Shown here: positions 17,968-27,731 of the stretch, piece by piece
How positions within the stretch are numbered: position 1 is the first letter of the stretch
Layout of the letters: the number at the start of each line of letters is the position of its first letter
NCBI RefSeq assembly: GCF_011764445.1
Contig: NZ_BLPG01000002.1
Span: forward strand, 930,001-994,000
Reading direction: 5' to 3'
From: Phytohabitans rumicis
Lineage (GTDB): Bacteria; Actinomycetota; Actinomycetes; Mycobacteriales; Micromonosporaceae
DNA length: 64,000 nucleotides
Notes under the pieces: model-generated
What the model was told of the DNA's origin: nothing
What the model saw: only the letters and a program-made list of their open reading frames with translations
Database searches by the model: none
Position numbers and translations under genes: made by a program

Positions 17968-18501
17968 TCACCTCGCTGACGTCGGGCGGCGGGCGTCCGG
18001 CGAGGTCCGGGCGAACCGGCCCCGCACGAACAGCAGCGCGTCGGCGGTGTCCGGCTGGTCGACGGACAGCACGCTACCAAGGACGATGATGTGGTCGCCG
18101 CCGTCGTATGTGCGCCATTTGGCGCACTCGAAGTGCGCGACCGCGCCGGTGATCAGCGGTGTGCCGGTCACCGGTCCGGGCATCCAGTCCACGCTGTCGA
18201 ACTGGGCCGCGCCCAGCGGCCGCCGCCGGTCGGCGAAGTGCCGGGCGACGTCCTCCTGGTGGGCGCCGAGCACGGACACCCCGAACGTCTTCGCGCCGCC
18301 GATGCACTCGTGCATGACCGCCTCGCGGTCGACGCAGATCAGTAGCAGCGGCGGGTGCAGCGACACCGAGGTGAACGAGTTGGCGGTCATCGCGTGGGGC
18401 GTGCCGCCGCCGACGGTCACCACCGTCACGCCCGTCGCGAACGCACCGAAGCAGGTGCGCAGCGACTGGACGTCGACGGTTTCACTGGCCTCCAGCGTCA
18501 T
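17968..18501 (-). CDS. Flavin reductase (E6-like)
   Basis: 177-residue NAD(P)H:flavin oxidoreductase of the split-barrel flavin reductase-like family. The block LRTCFGAFATGVTVVT is diagnostic, with TANSFTSVSLHPPLLL and a C-terminal GGDHIIVLG strand. It supplies reduced flavin to two-component monooxygenases; in C-1027-type clusters the equivalent is SgcE6. The ATG at 18501 lies 2 bp from the thioesterase stop at 18504-18506. The FAD oxygenase at 15184 is the obvious local client, on the opposite strand. Confidence 0.9.
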   Translation of the reverse strand: MTLEASETVDVQSLRTCFGAFATGVTVVTVGGGTPHAMTANSFTSVSLHPPLLLICVDREAVMHECIGGAKTFGVSVLGAHQEDVARHFADRRRPLGAAQFDSVDWMPGPVTGTPLITGAVAHFECAKWRTYDGGDHIIVLGSVLSVDQPDTADALLFVRGRFARTSPDARRPTSAR

Positions 18502-18503
18502 CG

Positions 18504-18941
18504 CTAGCTCCTCGCCGGCAGGTACGGTTCGAGCGCCCGGGACAGCGACTCCGGCACCCGGGCCGGCGTGGTACGGCCGTTCGGCCCGCGCATGCAGGCC
18601 ACCCGCTGCCGGCCCCGGGCGACCTGGGTCTCGGTGCCGTCCGGGTCCAGCCGTACGTAGTCGAAACCGAACTCGAGTTGGGTGTGCGCCAGGTCGAGCA
18701 GCCGCATCCGGATGGCGATCTCGTCGAAGGCGGTGATCTCCGCGAAGAACTCGCAGTCGACCTTCAGCGTGAACAGCTTGAGGTCGGCCTGCACGTCCGC
18801 CAGCACGTCCGGGGCCCGCTGCTTGAGGAACATCTCCCGGCACCGGCCCTGCCAGCGCAGGTAGTTGACGTAGTAGACGTTCCCCACGAGGTTCGTCTCC
18901 TCGAACCCGACGGTGTGCAGGTACTCGAAGTACTTGTCCAT
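18504..18941 (-). CDS. tebC: Enediyne thioesterase TEBC (E10)
   Basis: 145-residue single-hotdog thioesterase of the 4-hydroxybenzoyl-CoA type. The start MDKYFEYLHTVGFEETNLVGNVYYVNYL matches the enediyne E10 family, whose NVYYVNYL region forms part of the active site. It hydrolyses the thioester tethering the nascent polyene to the PKSE acyl carrier domain. Its ATG lies 2 bp beyond the PKSE stop codon, so PKSE and TE are made in step, as in known enediyne clusters. Confidence 0.96.
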   Translation of the reverse strand: MDKYFEYLHTVGFEETNLVGNVYYVNYLRWQGRCREMFLKQRAPDVLADVQADLKLFTLKVDCEFFAEITAFDEIAIRMRLLDLAHTQLEFGFDYVRLDPDGTETQVARGRQRVACMRGPNGRTTPARVPESLSRALEPYLPARS

Positions 18942-18943
18942 CG

Positions 18944-21900
18944 CTACGACCACCCGTCCGTCAGCAAGGCCACCACGACCGGTTCCGGCACCCCGTGCAG
19001 TCGGGTGGCGAGCGTGGCGATCCGCAGGGTGCCGGACGCGAGGACCAGCCACCCGTCCCGGCGTACCCCGGTCACGGTGAGCGGGGCGTGCGCCGGCAGG
19101 CCGGCCTTGCCGAGGCATTCGACGGCCGCCCAGATCCGGGTGCCGGCGGTGTCCAGGGCCTCGCCCAGCTCCCGCGCGGCGAGTTCGGCCAGGCTGGCGT
19201 GCTGGCCGAGCAGGCCCCGCCAGACCGCCGGTTCCCGTTCGGTCACCGGTTCGATGTCGCAGGCGACGGTCCCCGCGGCGGCGGCGCACAGGGTCACGCC
19301 CGCGCCGTGCGAGACGGAGATCGCCCGGTCGCCGGCGACCTCCGGCCGCCCGTCCGGCCGGTACCGCACCTCGGTCGGGGCGCCGAGTGCCCGGCCGGCC
19401 GCCGTCGCGGTCCGGCTGCGGTCCCGGGCGTCCTGGTCCGGCTCGACCGCGACCGCGATCCGGGCGCCGATCACGTCTTCGAGGGCCCTTTCCAGGTACG
19501 GACCGAGCAGCGGCGCCACCCACGGTCCCCGGCCGTCCTTCTTGCGGACGGCGTGCAGCCGCAGGCCGTCCCAGCGTTCGACGACGGTGCCGTCCTGGTC
19601 CCGCACCGCGATGTCGTAGACGTACGTGTCGCCGTCGCGGCTGCGTTCGGTGGCGCAGAAGCGCACCTCGGCGGCGCCGTCCACGGCCCGGCCGGCCGGG
19701 TGGACCCGCTCGATGCCGGCCGGCAGCAGCGTCGCGTGCGGCACGCAGACCTGGTTGCCGTGCATGAGCGCGTCCCGCATCCCGGGGTCGGCCAGCAGCC
19801 GCTCGCCGGGCAGGAACAGCGCGAACCAGTCCACGGCCGGCTTGACCGCCAGGTCGGCGTCGACGTGCCGGGCGGCGGCCCGGTGGTAGCGCCGCAGCCG
19901 GTGGAAGCGCCCACCCTGGAAGAGCGTGTCGCCGTACAGCTCGCGGTCCGGGTCCAGCGGCACCGCCGGCAGCCCTTCGGGGGTCTGCCCCGGCGGGCCG
20001 TCCGGCACGGCGGCGCCGGTGAAGCGCAGCCGAGCGTGGAAGTGGTCGGCGGAGAAGTCGGTCTCCGCGCTGCGGATGGCCACCGCCACGGTGTCGTCGT
20101 CGACGACGGTCGCGGCGATCCGGATCGTGGTGCTGCCGTCCGGCGGCACCACGATGGGCCGCGGGAACTCGACCTGTTCCAGCACCGGCACGGTGTCCCG
20201 CCCGGTGACGGCGGTCGCGACCTGCGCCATGGCCTCCATGCCGAAGACGGCCGGGAAGAGCAGGTTGCCGTCCAGCAGGTGGTCGCCCAGGTACAGGTCG
20301 GTGGCGGGGTCCAGGTCGACCTCGGTCACCAGTTCGACGCCGTGGTAGCGCACCAGCGGGCGGTCCAGGAACCGCAGGAGCGGCAGGTCGGGGACCTCCC
20401 GCCGGACGGTGTCCACGCCGTCCGTGCGGCCGCTCACCACGACCACGCCGGGCGCGTCCGGGTCGGACAGCAGGCGCCGCATCAGCCGTACGCCGTCGTC
20501 CGGCGTGATCGGGGTGATGCCGTCCCGGTACAGACCCTCCACAACGGACAGCCGCTCCCCCATCCCGACGCCGGACCACACGGACCACTCCAGGCACAGG
20601 GCACGGCATCCGGGGTACGCGTCGGCGAACTCGCCGGTGAGGCCGGCGAGCCACTCGTTGGCGGTGGCGTAGTGCGCCTCACCGCGCAGCCCCGCCCGGC
20701 CGATGATGCTGCCGAACGTCACCAGCAGCCGCAGCCGGTCGCGGTCCACCGCGTCGAGGACGGCCCGCAGCCCGTCGACCTTCGGCGCGAAGGTGCGGCG
20801 GAACGCGGCGGCGTCCAGGTTGGACAGTGCGGCGGGCTCGTTGCGTCCGGCGCCGTGCAGGACGGCGGTGACCGGCCCGAGCGCCTCCGTCACCTCGGCG
20901 ACCGCGCGGCGTACCTGGGCAGCGTCGGTCACGTCGGCGCGGGCGTAGTGCACCGGTACGCCGGCGGCCGCCATCCGGCTCAGGTTCGCCGCCAGCTCGG
21001 CGTCGCCGACCGGGTCGGAGCGGCCGAGCACGGCCAGCCGCGCCCCGGTGTCGGTGGCCAGGGCGAGCGCGCACTCCGCCGTGATGCCCTTGCCGCCGCC
21101 GGTGACCAGCAGCACGTCCGTGCCGTCCAGGGGCGGGGCGGTACGGGCCGGGTGCACCGGCATCGGGCGCAGGGTGGGCACGCGGCGCACCCCGGCGCCG
21201 TCGTAGTACGCCTCGGTGAACGTGACGGTGCCGGCCACCTCGGCCACGACCCGGTCGACCGCGGCCGGGGTCGGTGCGGTGTGCACGATCGTGGTGCGGA
21301 TGTGCGGCGCCTCCAGCCGGAGCGTCTTCACCAACCCCGCCGCGCCGCGGCCGGGCGGCTGGACGAGCACGAACCGGGTCCCGGCCGGCGCGGTCGTCGC
21401 CTCCTGGGCGACCCGCAGCACCGGCGCCAGGTGCTCCTCGGCGCAGTTCTCCGGCAGGCACACCAGCACACCGGCGCCCACGCCGGCGCGTTCCAGGGCG
21501 TGCCGCAGCGGTTGCGCGAGCGGGCTCTCGCCCGGCGCGTACACCTGCCACGCCCCGCCGGCCTCGGGCTCGCCGCGCCGGGGCGGCGCGGACTCGTCCA
21601 GGTCGACCCGGAACGCCCGGGCCCAGGGCGCGGCGCCGGCGACGAACGCGGCCGGCGGGCCGTCCCCAGCCGGCGCGGTCTGCGCCAGCTCGGCCATCGT
21701 GTCGGCCAGCTCGCGCACCGTCGCGGTCGCGAAGTTCGTCGGCGCCTGGGGCGCGGACAGGCCGACGTGCTGGGCGAGCTGGTTGACCAGCTGCCCGACG
21801 GTGATGGAGCTCAGGTGCAGGTCGTCGAGCAGCCGGCTGTCCTCGCGGACCATGTCCAGCGGCAGCTCCGCGCGCTCCGCGGCCAGCCGCCGCAGGGTGT

Positions 21901-24706
21901 CCAGAGTGGACTCGCCGGGCCGACCGGACTCTACCGGCGACGCCGGTGGCGGGTTGGCCGGGGCCCGGCGGGCGCCGTGCAGGTCCATCGGCGGCGCCGC
22001 CTCGCACGGGTTGGCGAAGAAGGTGAACTCCGCACCGACCTTGAGCGGGCGGATCAGCCGGCCGTGGAAGAGTCCGACGTGGACCGGTGCCGCGCCCACC
22101 ACGTACGCCGCGGCCACCACGCCGAGCAGGCCGGCGAGCGACTCGCTGTCCGTGTCCAGCGCCACGGCCGGTACGTCGGCGGCGTCGGCCGCCAGCCCGC
22201 TGAGCACCCGACCCGGACCGACCTCGACGAACAGGTCGATGTCCTTGGCCGCCAGCGTCACCGCCTGGGTGAAGAGCACCGGGTCGGTGATCTGGCGGCG
22301 CAGCAGTGCGGGCACGTCGGTGTCCGGCGCCAGCGGCTCGCCGGTGACGGTCGAGACGACCCGGCCGCCGACCGGGCCGATCCGTTCGTCGGCCAGCCGG
22401 CCGGCGAAGACATCCGCGGCCGGCGCGACCAGCGGCGAGTGGAAGGCGTGCGAGACCGGCAGGATCCGCCAGGCGATCCCGGCGAGCGCGGCGCGGCGGC
22501 CCACCTCCTCGACGTCCGCGACGGCGCCGGCGACAACCGTCTGGTGTGGACCGTTGAAGCCGCCGATCACGACCGGGAGGCCGTCCAGCAGCGGGCGTAC
22601 GGCGTCCGGGGACTCGCTGATCCCGGCCATCGTGCCGGACGAGCTGTGCTCGGCCATGGTGCGGCCACGGACCGCGGCGATCCGCAGCAGCGTGTCCTCG
22701 TCCAGCGCGCCGGCCCAGTGCAGCGCCGAGAGCTCGCCGAGGCTGTGGCCGACCGCCACCGTCGCCTCGATGCCCAATATGGACAGTGCGCGCAGGCCGG
22801 CCATCGAGCCGGTGACGATGCGCGGCTGGGCCACCACGGTGGCCACCATGTCGCCGCTGTTCGGCAGCGCCGCCGCCGCGTACACCTCGGCCACCTCGGC
22901 GAAGCGCCGGCGCAGCGCGCCGCCGCTCGTGCCGCGGCCGGACCCCTGCCCGGGGAAGAGGAACGCGACCCGGCCGGGGCCGCTGGCGTGGCCGAGGAAG
23001 CCGCGCCCGTCCGAGGTGAACAGCGTGGTCTCGCCGGCGTCCAGCGCCTCGCACAGGCGGCGCAGCCGCTGCTCGGCGTCCTCCGGCGAGGAGACCACGA
23101 CCGCCGCCCGGTAGGGCCCGCCGCGCAGCTCCCGCTGCAGGGTGGCGCCCAGGTCGCCCAGCTGGGCGTACGCCAGGCTGGGCACGAAGTCGAGCACCAG
23201 GCCCAGCCGCGCGCGCAGCTCCGCCGGGGTGACGCCGTCGACGACCAGCAGCTCCACGTCCTGCACCGAGGCTGCCAGCGCGCGGGTACGGGTGTCGAAG
23301 GGCACCCGGCGCGGCCGCCCGGTCCGCTCCAGGACGATGTGCGTGTTGATGCCGCCGAACCCCATGGCCGTGACGCCGGCCCGCACCGGGACGCCGGACG
23401 GCCAGGCTTCGGCCGTGCGCAGCACCCGCAGCGGCGCCGACTCCTCGCCGAGCAGTTCGTGCGGCTCGACGCAGCCGACGGCCGGCGGGAGCACCTGGTG
23501 GTGCACGGCCATCGCGGCCTTGATGAGGCCGGCCACGCCGGCGGCCGCCTTGGTGTGCCCGATCATCGCCTTGATCGAGCTGATCGCGGCCGGCGCGGCG
23601 TCCGGGTCGGCCGCGCGCCGGGCCAGCGAGAGCGCCTTGAGCTCGGTGGCGTCGCCGACCGCGGTGCCGGTGCCGTGGCCCTCGAACAGGGACACGGTCT
23701 CGATGCCGAAGCCGGCCCGCTCGTACGCGCGGCGCAGCGCGAGCTGGTAGCCGCTGACCTCGGGGCGGGTGATGCCGCCCTTGCCGTCGGAGGAGATGCC
23801 CCAGCCGGCGACGGTGGCGTAGATGCGGTGCCCGGCCTGCCGGGCCTCCTTCTCGCGCATCAGGACCACCATCCCGCAGCCCTCGCCCGGCCAGAAGCCG
23901 TTGGAGCCGCGGTCGTACACCCGCATCTCGCCGCGGGCCAGCGCGCCGGTCTTGGCGAACCCGATGATCTCGAACGGGTCGATGGACAGGTCCACGCCGC
24001 CGGCCACCGCGACGTCCAGTTCGCCGTCGACCAGCGTCTTGCAGGCGGTGGCCACCGACAGCAGCGACGACGAGCAGGCACCGTCCACGGTGTACCCGCC
24101 GCCCTTGAGGTCGAAGTGGTTGCAGATCCGCCCGGCGATGGTGTTGGACAGCCCGCCGGCGAGGGTGTCCTCGTCGACCTCCGGGAACGGGCTCTTGAAG
24201 GTGGCCTCGAAGTCGTCCAGGAACGTGGTGAGCTGGTCGTCGTCCCAGTCCTGCTCCTTGAGCGCGGCGGCGACCATGCGGCGGACGAACGGCCACCGCA
24301 GGCGCAGCTGGTTGGCGCGGGAAAACTCGCCGGTCAGCGTGTTGCCGACGACCACGCCGGTGCGCTCGCGGGGCAACCCTTCGGCCATCGGGAAGCCCGC
24401 GTCGGCCAGCGCCAGCGCCGCGACGTCCAGCGCCAGCCAGTGGGTCAGGTCCGTGGAGCGGTACGTGCTCCCGGCGATCTTGTAGGCGATGCGGTCGAAC
24501 CGGTACCCCTCGATGACGGCGGCGTTGCGGGCGTAGAACTTGTCCGGGGCGGACGGGTCCGCGTCCCAGTAGTCCGCCAGCCGCATCCGCTGATCGGGCA
24601 GGCGCCGGAAGGCACGCCGGCCGGCGAGGGCGTTCTCCCACAGCTCCTTCGGCGAGGTGGCGTCCGGGTAGCGGCAGGCCATGCCGACGACGGCGATGCG
24701 GGTCAT
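18944..24706 (-). CDS. pksE: Iterative enediyne polyketide synthase PKSE
   Basis: 1920-residue megasynthase that builds the linear polyene precursor of the enediyne core. Domains in order: KS (about 1-460, Cys211 in DGACSSSLL, GHGTGTAVGD and GHTKAAAG also intact); AT (about 550-880, Ser655 in GHSLGE); the unusual ACP (about 930-1000, LHLSSITVGQL, Ser966 or Ser967 as phosphopantetheine site); KR (about 1190-1400, VTGGGKGITAE); DH (about 1440-1610, GDHLLDGNLLFPAV); C-terminal PPTase (about 1680-1920, AISVSHGAG and CDIEPV). Domain order and length match characterised PKSEs, and all catalytic motifs appear intact. The ATG overlaps the unbU stop (ATGA), so it is coupled within the minus-strand operon. 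Confidence 0.98.
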   Translation of the reverse strand: MTRIAVVGMACRYPDATSPKELWENALAGRRAFRRLPDQRMRLADYWDADPSAPDKFYARNAAVIEGYRFDRIAYKIAGSTYRSTDLTHWLALDVAALALADAGFPMAEGLPRERTGVVVGNTLTGEFSRANQLRLRWPFVRRMVAAALKEQDWDDDQLTTFLDDFEATFKSPFPEVDEDTLAGGLSNTIAGRICNHFDLKGGGYTVDGACSSSLLSVATACKTLVDGELDVAVAGGVDLSIDPFEIIGFAKTGALARGEMRVYDRGSNGFWPGEGCGMVVLMREKEARQAGHRIYATVAGWGISSDGKGGITRPEVSGYQLALRRAYERAGFGIETVSLFEGHGTGTAVGDATELKALSLARRAADPDAAPAAISSIKAMIGHTKAAAGVAGLIKAAMAVHHQVLPPAVGCVEPHELLGEESAPLRVLRTAEAWPSGVPVRAGVTAMGFGGINTHIVLERTGRPRRVPFDTRTRALAASVQDVELLVVDGVTPAELRARLGLVLDFVPSLAYAQLGDLGATLQRELRGGPYRAAVVVSSPEDAEQRLRRLCEALDAGETTLFTSDGRGFLGHASGPGRVAFLFPGQGSGRGTSGGALRRRFAEVAEVYAAAALPNSGDMVATVVAQPRIVTGSMAGLRALSILGIEATVAVGHSLGELSALHWAGALDEDTLLRIAAVRGRTMAEHSSSGTMAGISESPDAVRPLLDGLPVVIGGFNGPHQTVVAGAVADVEEVGRRAALAGIAWRILPVSHAFHSPLVAPAADVFAGRLADERIGPVGGRVVSTVTGEPLAPDTDVPALLRRQITDPVLFTQAVTLAAKDIDLFVEVGPGRVLSGLAADAADVPAVALDTDSESLAGLLGVVAAAYVVGAAPVHVGLFHGRLIRPLKVGAEFTFFANPCEAAPPMDLHGARRAPANPPPASPVESGRPGESTLDTLRRLAAERAELPLDMVREDSRLLDDLHLSSITVGQLVNQLAQHVGLSAPQAPTNFATATVRELADTMAELAQTAPAGDGPPAAFVAGAAPWARAFRVDLDESAPPRRGEPEAGGAWQVYAPGESPLAQPLRHALERAGVGAGVLVCLPENCAEEHLAPVLRVAQEATTAPAGTRFVLVQPPGRGAAGLVKTLRLEAPHIRTTIVHTAPTPAAVDRVVAEVAGTVTFTEAYYDGAGVRRVPTLRPMPVHPARTAPPLDGTDVLLVTGGGKGITAECALALATDTGARLAVLGRSDPVGDAELAANLSRMAAAGVPVHYARADVTDAAQVRRAVAEVTEALGPVTAVLHGAGRNEPAALSNLDAAAFRRTFAPKVDGLRAVLDAVDRDRLRLLVTFGSIIGRAGLRGEAHYATANEWLAGLTGEFADAYPGCRALCLEWSVWSGVGMGERLSVVEGLYRDGITPITPDDGVRLMRRLLSDPDAPGVVVVSGRTDGVDTVRREVPDLPLLRFLDRPLVRYHGVELVTEVDLDPATDLYLGDHLLDGNLLFPAVFGMEAMAQVATAVTGRDTVPVLEQVEFPRPIVVPPDGSTTIRIAATVVDDDTVAVAIRSAETDFSADHFHARLRFTGAAVPDGPPGQTPEGLPAVPLDPDRELYGDTLFQGGRFHRLRRYHRAAARHVDADLAVKPAVDWFALFLPGERLLADPGMRDALMHGNQVCVPHATLLPAGIERVHPAGRAVDGAAEVRFCATERSRDGDTYVYDIAVRDQDGTVVERWDGLRLHAVRKKDGRGPWVAPLLGPYLERALEDVIGARIAVAVEPDQDARDRSRTATAAGRALGAPTEVRYRPDGRPEVAGDRAISVSHGAGVTLCAAAAGTVACDIEPVTEREPAVWRGLLGQHASLAELAARELGEALDTAGTRIWAAVECLGKAGLPAHAPLTVTGVRRDGWLVLASGTLRIATLATRLHGVPEPVVVALLTDGWS

Positions 24707-25704
24707 GCGGTCACCACTTCCTTGCCGCTGTGCTCGCGGCCATTGGGCGAGGTGGGCACCTCGATGGCCGGCGCCGGAGAGACCGGTACGGCGGCGGCCG
24801 CCTCACGCTGCTCGCGGGCCTTGTTGACGAAGTGGACGGCCCAGTGGAAGCCGCCGCGGATCAGGCAGACGATCGCGGTGGCGAAGAAGATCCCGTACGC
24901 GATGCCGGCGCCGGTGATGAGGGCGTAGAGCAGTGCCACGCTGGCGCCGAATATCATCTGCGCGGCCGGGCGCGACGGGCTCGTGCCCGGGTCGGTGACC
25001 ATGTAGTTGGTGAACAGGACGAACGCGACGCCGGTCATCATCGCCAGCGCGGCCGGGATCGAGGTGTCCAGGATGACGCCGCGGATGATCGCCTGGAGCG
25101 CGAACGCGGTCAGCCACCCCAGGATCAGGAACATCCGGCCGGTGAGCATCCCGTTGATCATGGTGCCGCCGAGGATGATGACCGCCGGGATGATCCAGTC
25201 CACCGGGCCGCCGACGTGCTCCGTGAAGTGGTACGGCGGCGCGACGCTGGCCCACGGGAAGACCAGCAGGATGACGGCGATGCCGAAGTTCGACGGGTTC
25301 ATGTAGTGCCGCAGCCGGCCGCGGACCGGTGCGCGCAGCACCCACTTGGCGCCGATGGCGACGGCGATGCCGAAGATCATCGGCAGCAGGCGGTCGTTGA
25401 CGTAGATCAGCATGTTGAGCGCGAGGCTCGTGATGTGCGCCGGGTAGAGGAACTCGACCATGCCGCGTACGCCGTTGCCGCGGAACCGTGGCGTCCGCCG
25501 CTCGGCCCGGGCACCGATGATCTCCAGGCCGATCTCGATCGTGTACCCGGTGAGGATCGCGATGAACGGCCAGGTCCACGCCTGCTCGAAGCCGAAGATC
25601 GTGAAGCCGAGGATGTTGAACACGGTGATCGAGATGGCGAAGTTGCGCAGCGCCATTGTCACCTTGGGGTCGTGCCGTGGCGGGGTGATGGTCTTCTCGG
25701 CCAT
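24703..25704 (-). CDS. unbU: Enediyne biosynthesis membrane protein UnbU
   Basis: 333-residue polytopic membrane protein with about eight to ten hydrophobic segments and hydrophilic ends. UnbU is one of the conserved warhead-cassette partners of PKSE. Two segments, HYMNPSNFGIAVILL and TNYMVTDPGTSP (near residue 235), resemble the RnfD/NqrB family of membrane flavoproteins, in which the equivalent xTDPxTxP loop lies in the membrane redox domain. This suggests electron transfer rather than transport, though the role of UnbU is not settled and I cannot identify a flavin attachment Thr with certainty. The Shine-Dalgarno GAGG lies against the unbV stop; the 3' end overlaps pksE. Confidence 0.92.
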   Translation of the reverse strand: MAEKTITPPRHDPKVTMALRNFAISITVFNILGFTIFGFEQAWTWPFIAILTGYTIEIGLEIIGARAERRTPRFRGNGVRGMVEFLYPAHITSLALNMLIYVNDRLLPMIFGIAVAIGAKWVLRAPVRGRLRHYMNPSNFGIAVILLVFPWASVAPPYHFTEHVGGPVDWIIPAVIILGGTMINGMLTGRMFLILGWLTAFALQAIIRGVILDTSIPAALAMMTGVAFVLFTNYMVTDPGTSPSRPAAQMIFGASVALLYALITGAGIAYGIFFATAIVCLIRGGFHWAVHFVNKAREQREAAAAVPVSPAPAIEVPTSPNGREHSGKEVVTA

Positions 25705-25710
25705 GTCCGT

Positions 25711-27728
25711 TTACCTCTCCAGCGCCTGCGTGCCGAGCTCGAGCGTGTGCCAGCCCGGGTTCAGTCGAAGATCCGTTTGGTGCAGCTGCCCGGTGCGGTC
25801 CCGCCATTGCAGGTGGACCTGGACCGGCCCGGTGACGTCGTGGCCCAGCCCGATGTGCACTTCCTGGCTGCGCTTGCCGGAGTGGCCGCTGCCGCCATCC
25901 ACTCGGCCGAGGAGCTTGCGACCGTCCTGCGTGGTCACCGTCACCTGGGCGCCCACGACCGGGGAGCCGGGTGCCGGCAACGCGCCAACCGTCGGGGCCA
26001 GCGCCGGCGTGGTACCCGATGCCGGCGGCGTGCCCTCGTCGCCGGTCGCCGGTGCGGCCGGGTGGATCAGGCGCAGGCCCAGGTAGGCGCCGGTCGACGG
26101 GCTCTCATTGTGGTAGTAGACCGGCGCGTCCCACTGCCGGGCGACCGCGAAGTCCAGGCGGCCGTCGCCGTCCGCGTCGCCGGTGGCGATGCCGCGGGTC
26201 GGCACCGGTACGGCCAGGCCGAGCGGCTCGGCCAGGTCGCAGTAGCGCCCGGTCGGGTCCTTCACGAAGAAGTGCAGGCGCTGGCTACCCCCGATGTCGT
26301 CGCCGGCGACCACCTTCGGCCAGAAGTACGGGTGCTCCAGCAGCCCGTCGTTGGTCATGGCCAGTTCCTGCAGCTGCGGCCAGCGGTTGACCTCGCCCTT
26401 GACGAAGCCGGTGGTCTGCGCCACCTGCAGTACGCCGCTGTTGTTGAAGTCGGCCATCTTCACGTCCCAGCCCCACCCGGACCAGGCCAGCCCCAGCGGG
26501 GCGCTGCGGTCCTCGAAGGGGGCCTTGCCGTCGCCGAGCCGCGCGCGCAGGTCGTCGACGTCGTTCGCGGTGTTGACGAACGCGAAGTGGCTCTCCTCCA
26601 GCCCGAAGGTGGTGGTGATGTTGCTGACGTACATGTCGTAGAGGCCGTCGCCGTCGAGGTCGCCGAAGTCCACGCCCATGCCCTTGAACGAGTCCGCGCC
26701 GACCCGCTTGGACTTGGGCACGAACGGCTCGCGTACGCCCTTGACCGCGGCGAACTTGAACTGGCCCGGCGTCGACTGGTTGTACAGCAGCCGGTCCGGT
26801 CCGAAGTCGTGGGCCAGGTACACCTCCGGCAGGCCGTCACCGTCGAGGTCGTTGGCCGCGGCGGCGAGCGCCCAGCCCTTCGAGATCTCGCGCGGCAGGG
26901 CGTTCGAGACCATCTCGTACGTCGCGGTCGGCCGCGTGCCCGACGTGGCGCCGGTCCACCGGAACAGGTAGTCCTCGCCGCCGTTGTACGCCTTGGACAT
27001 CGAGCGGTTCATCGAGACACCGGTGTCCTTGGTGTCGTCCAGGACGGGCCCGTGCGGGAAGTAGTTGCCGATGTAGATGTCCATGTGGCCGTCGCCGTCG
27101 AAGTCGTCGACCGCGGCCGCGTTGGTGTTCCACAGTGGACCGGTGTAGTCCGCGCCGGTGCCGCCGGGCACCAGCTCGACAGCCTGGTACGCGTTCGGGG
27201 CCAGCGCCGTGGCGTCGGCCCGCGCCAGGTAGAGGATCGGGGTACGCCCCACAGGTAGACGAGCAGGTCGGTCCGCCCGTCCTCGTTGAAGTCGTTGGGC
27301 ACGCAGCCCATCGGGGCGGTCGCCGTGTGCGTCGGCAGCGCCCGCAGGTCCACGGCGAACGGCTCGTACCGGTCCTCGCGCGCGCCGGGCACCGGGGTGA
27401 CCACCACCTGGTCGATGCGCGGGTCGGTGATGCACAGGTCGTTGGACAGCCCGTCACCGTCGAGGTCGTTCATCGCGACGCCGGCGCCCACCGAGGAGAT
27501 CCAGGCGTCGATGTGCTTGTAGTCCTTGTTCACCTTGCGGATCGTCTGCTGGTCGAAGCCGCCCGGCATCGAGATGGACAGCGGCGTGAACTCGAACGCG
27601 CTCGCCATGCTCTGCAGCCCGGCCGCGGAGGCGGTGGGCAGCCGCGCCGCCTGGAAGAGCGACACCATCAGGATCAGCGCGATGATCCCGGGTAGCTGCC
27701 TGCGCAGCCAGCCGACATTCTGGGCCAT
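25711..27728 (-). CDS. unbV: Enediyne biosynthesis protein UnbV, CRTAC1/ASPIC family (one frameshift)
   Basis: About 672 residues. An N-terminal hydrophobic segment (IIALILMVSLFQ) acts as signal or anchor, followed by FG-GAP/VCBS-type calcium-loop repeats: NDLDGDGLSND, DFNEDGRTDLLV, DFDGDGHMDIYIG, DLDGDGLPEVYLA, DLDGDGLYDMYV and DADGDGRLDFAVA. The C-terminal ASPIC/UnbV domain has TVTTQDGRKLLGRVDGG. A beta-propeller outside the membrane is expected. The frame breaks after LLVYLWG; adding one G to the run at 27247-27250 gives LWGRTPILYLARAD. Gene order with unbU and unbL is the conserved warhead set. Biochemical function is unknown. Confidence 0.93.
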
Positions 27729-27731
27729 GTC

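Noticed and set aside
18995-24928. A very long open plus-strand frame antisense to the PKSE gene
   Set aside because: It is a by-product of high-G+C codon bias. Its translation is low-complexity and Gly/Arg/His-rich with no domain, whereas the opposite strand encodes an intact PKSE.
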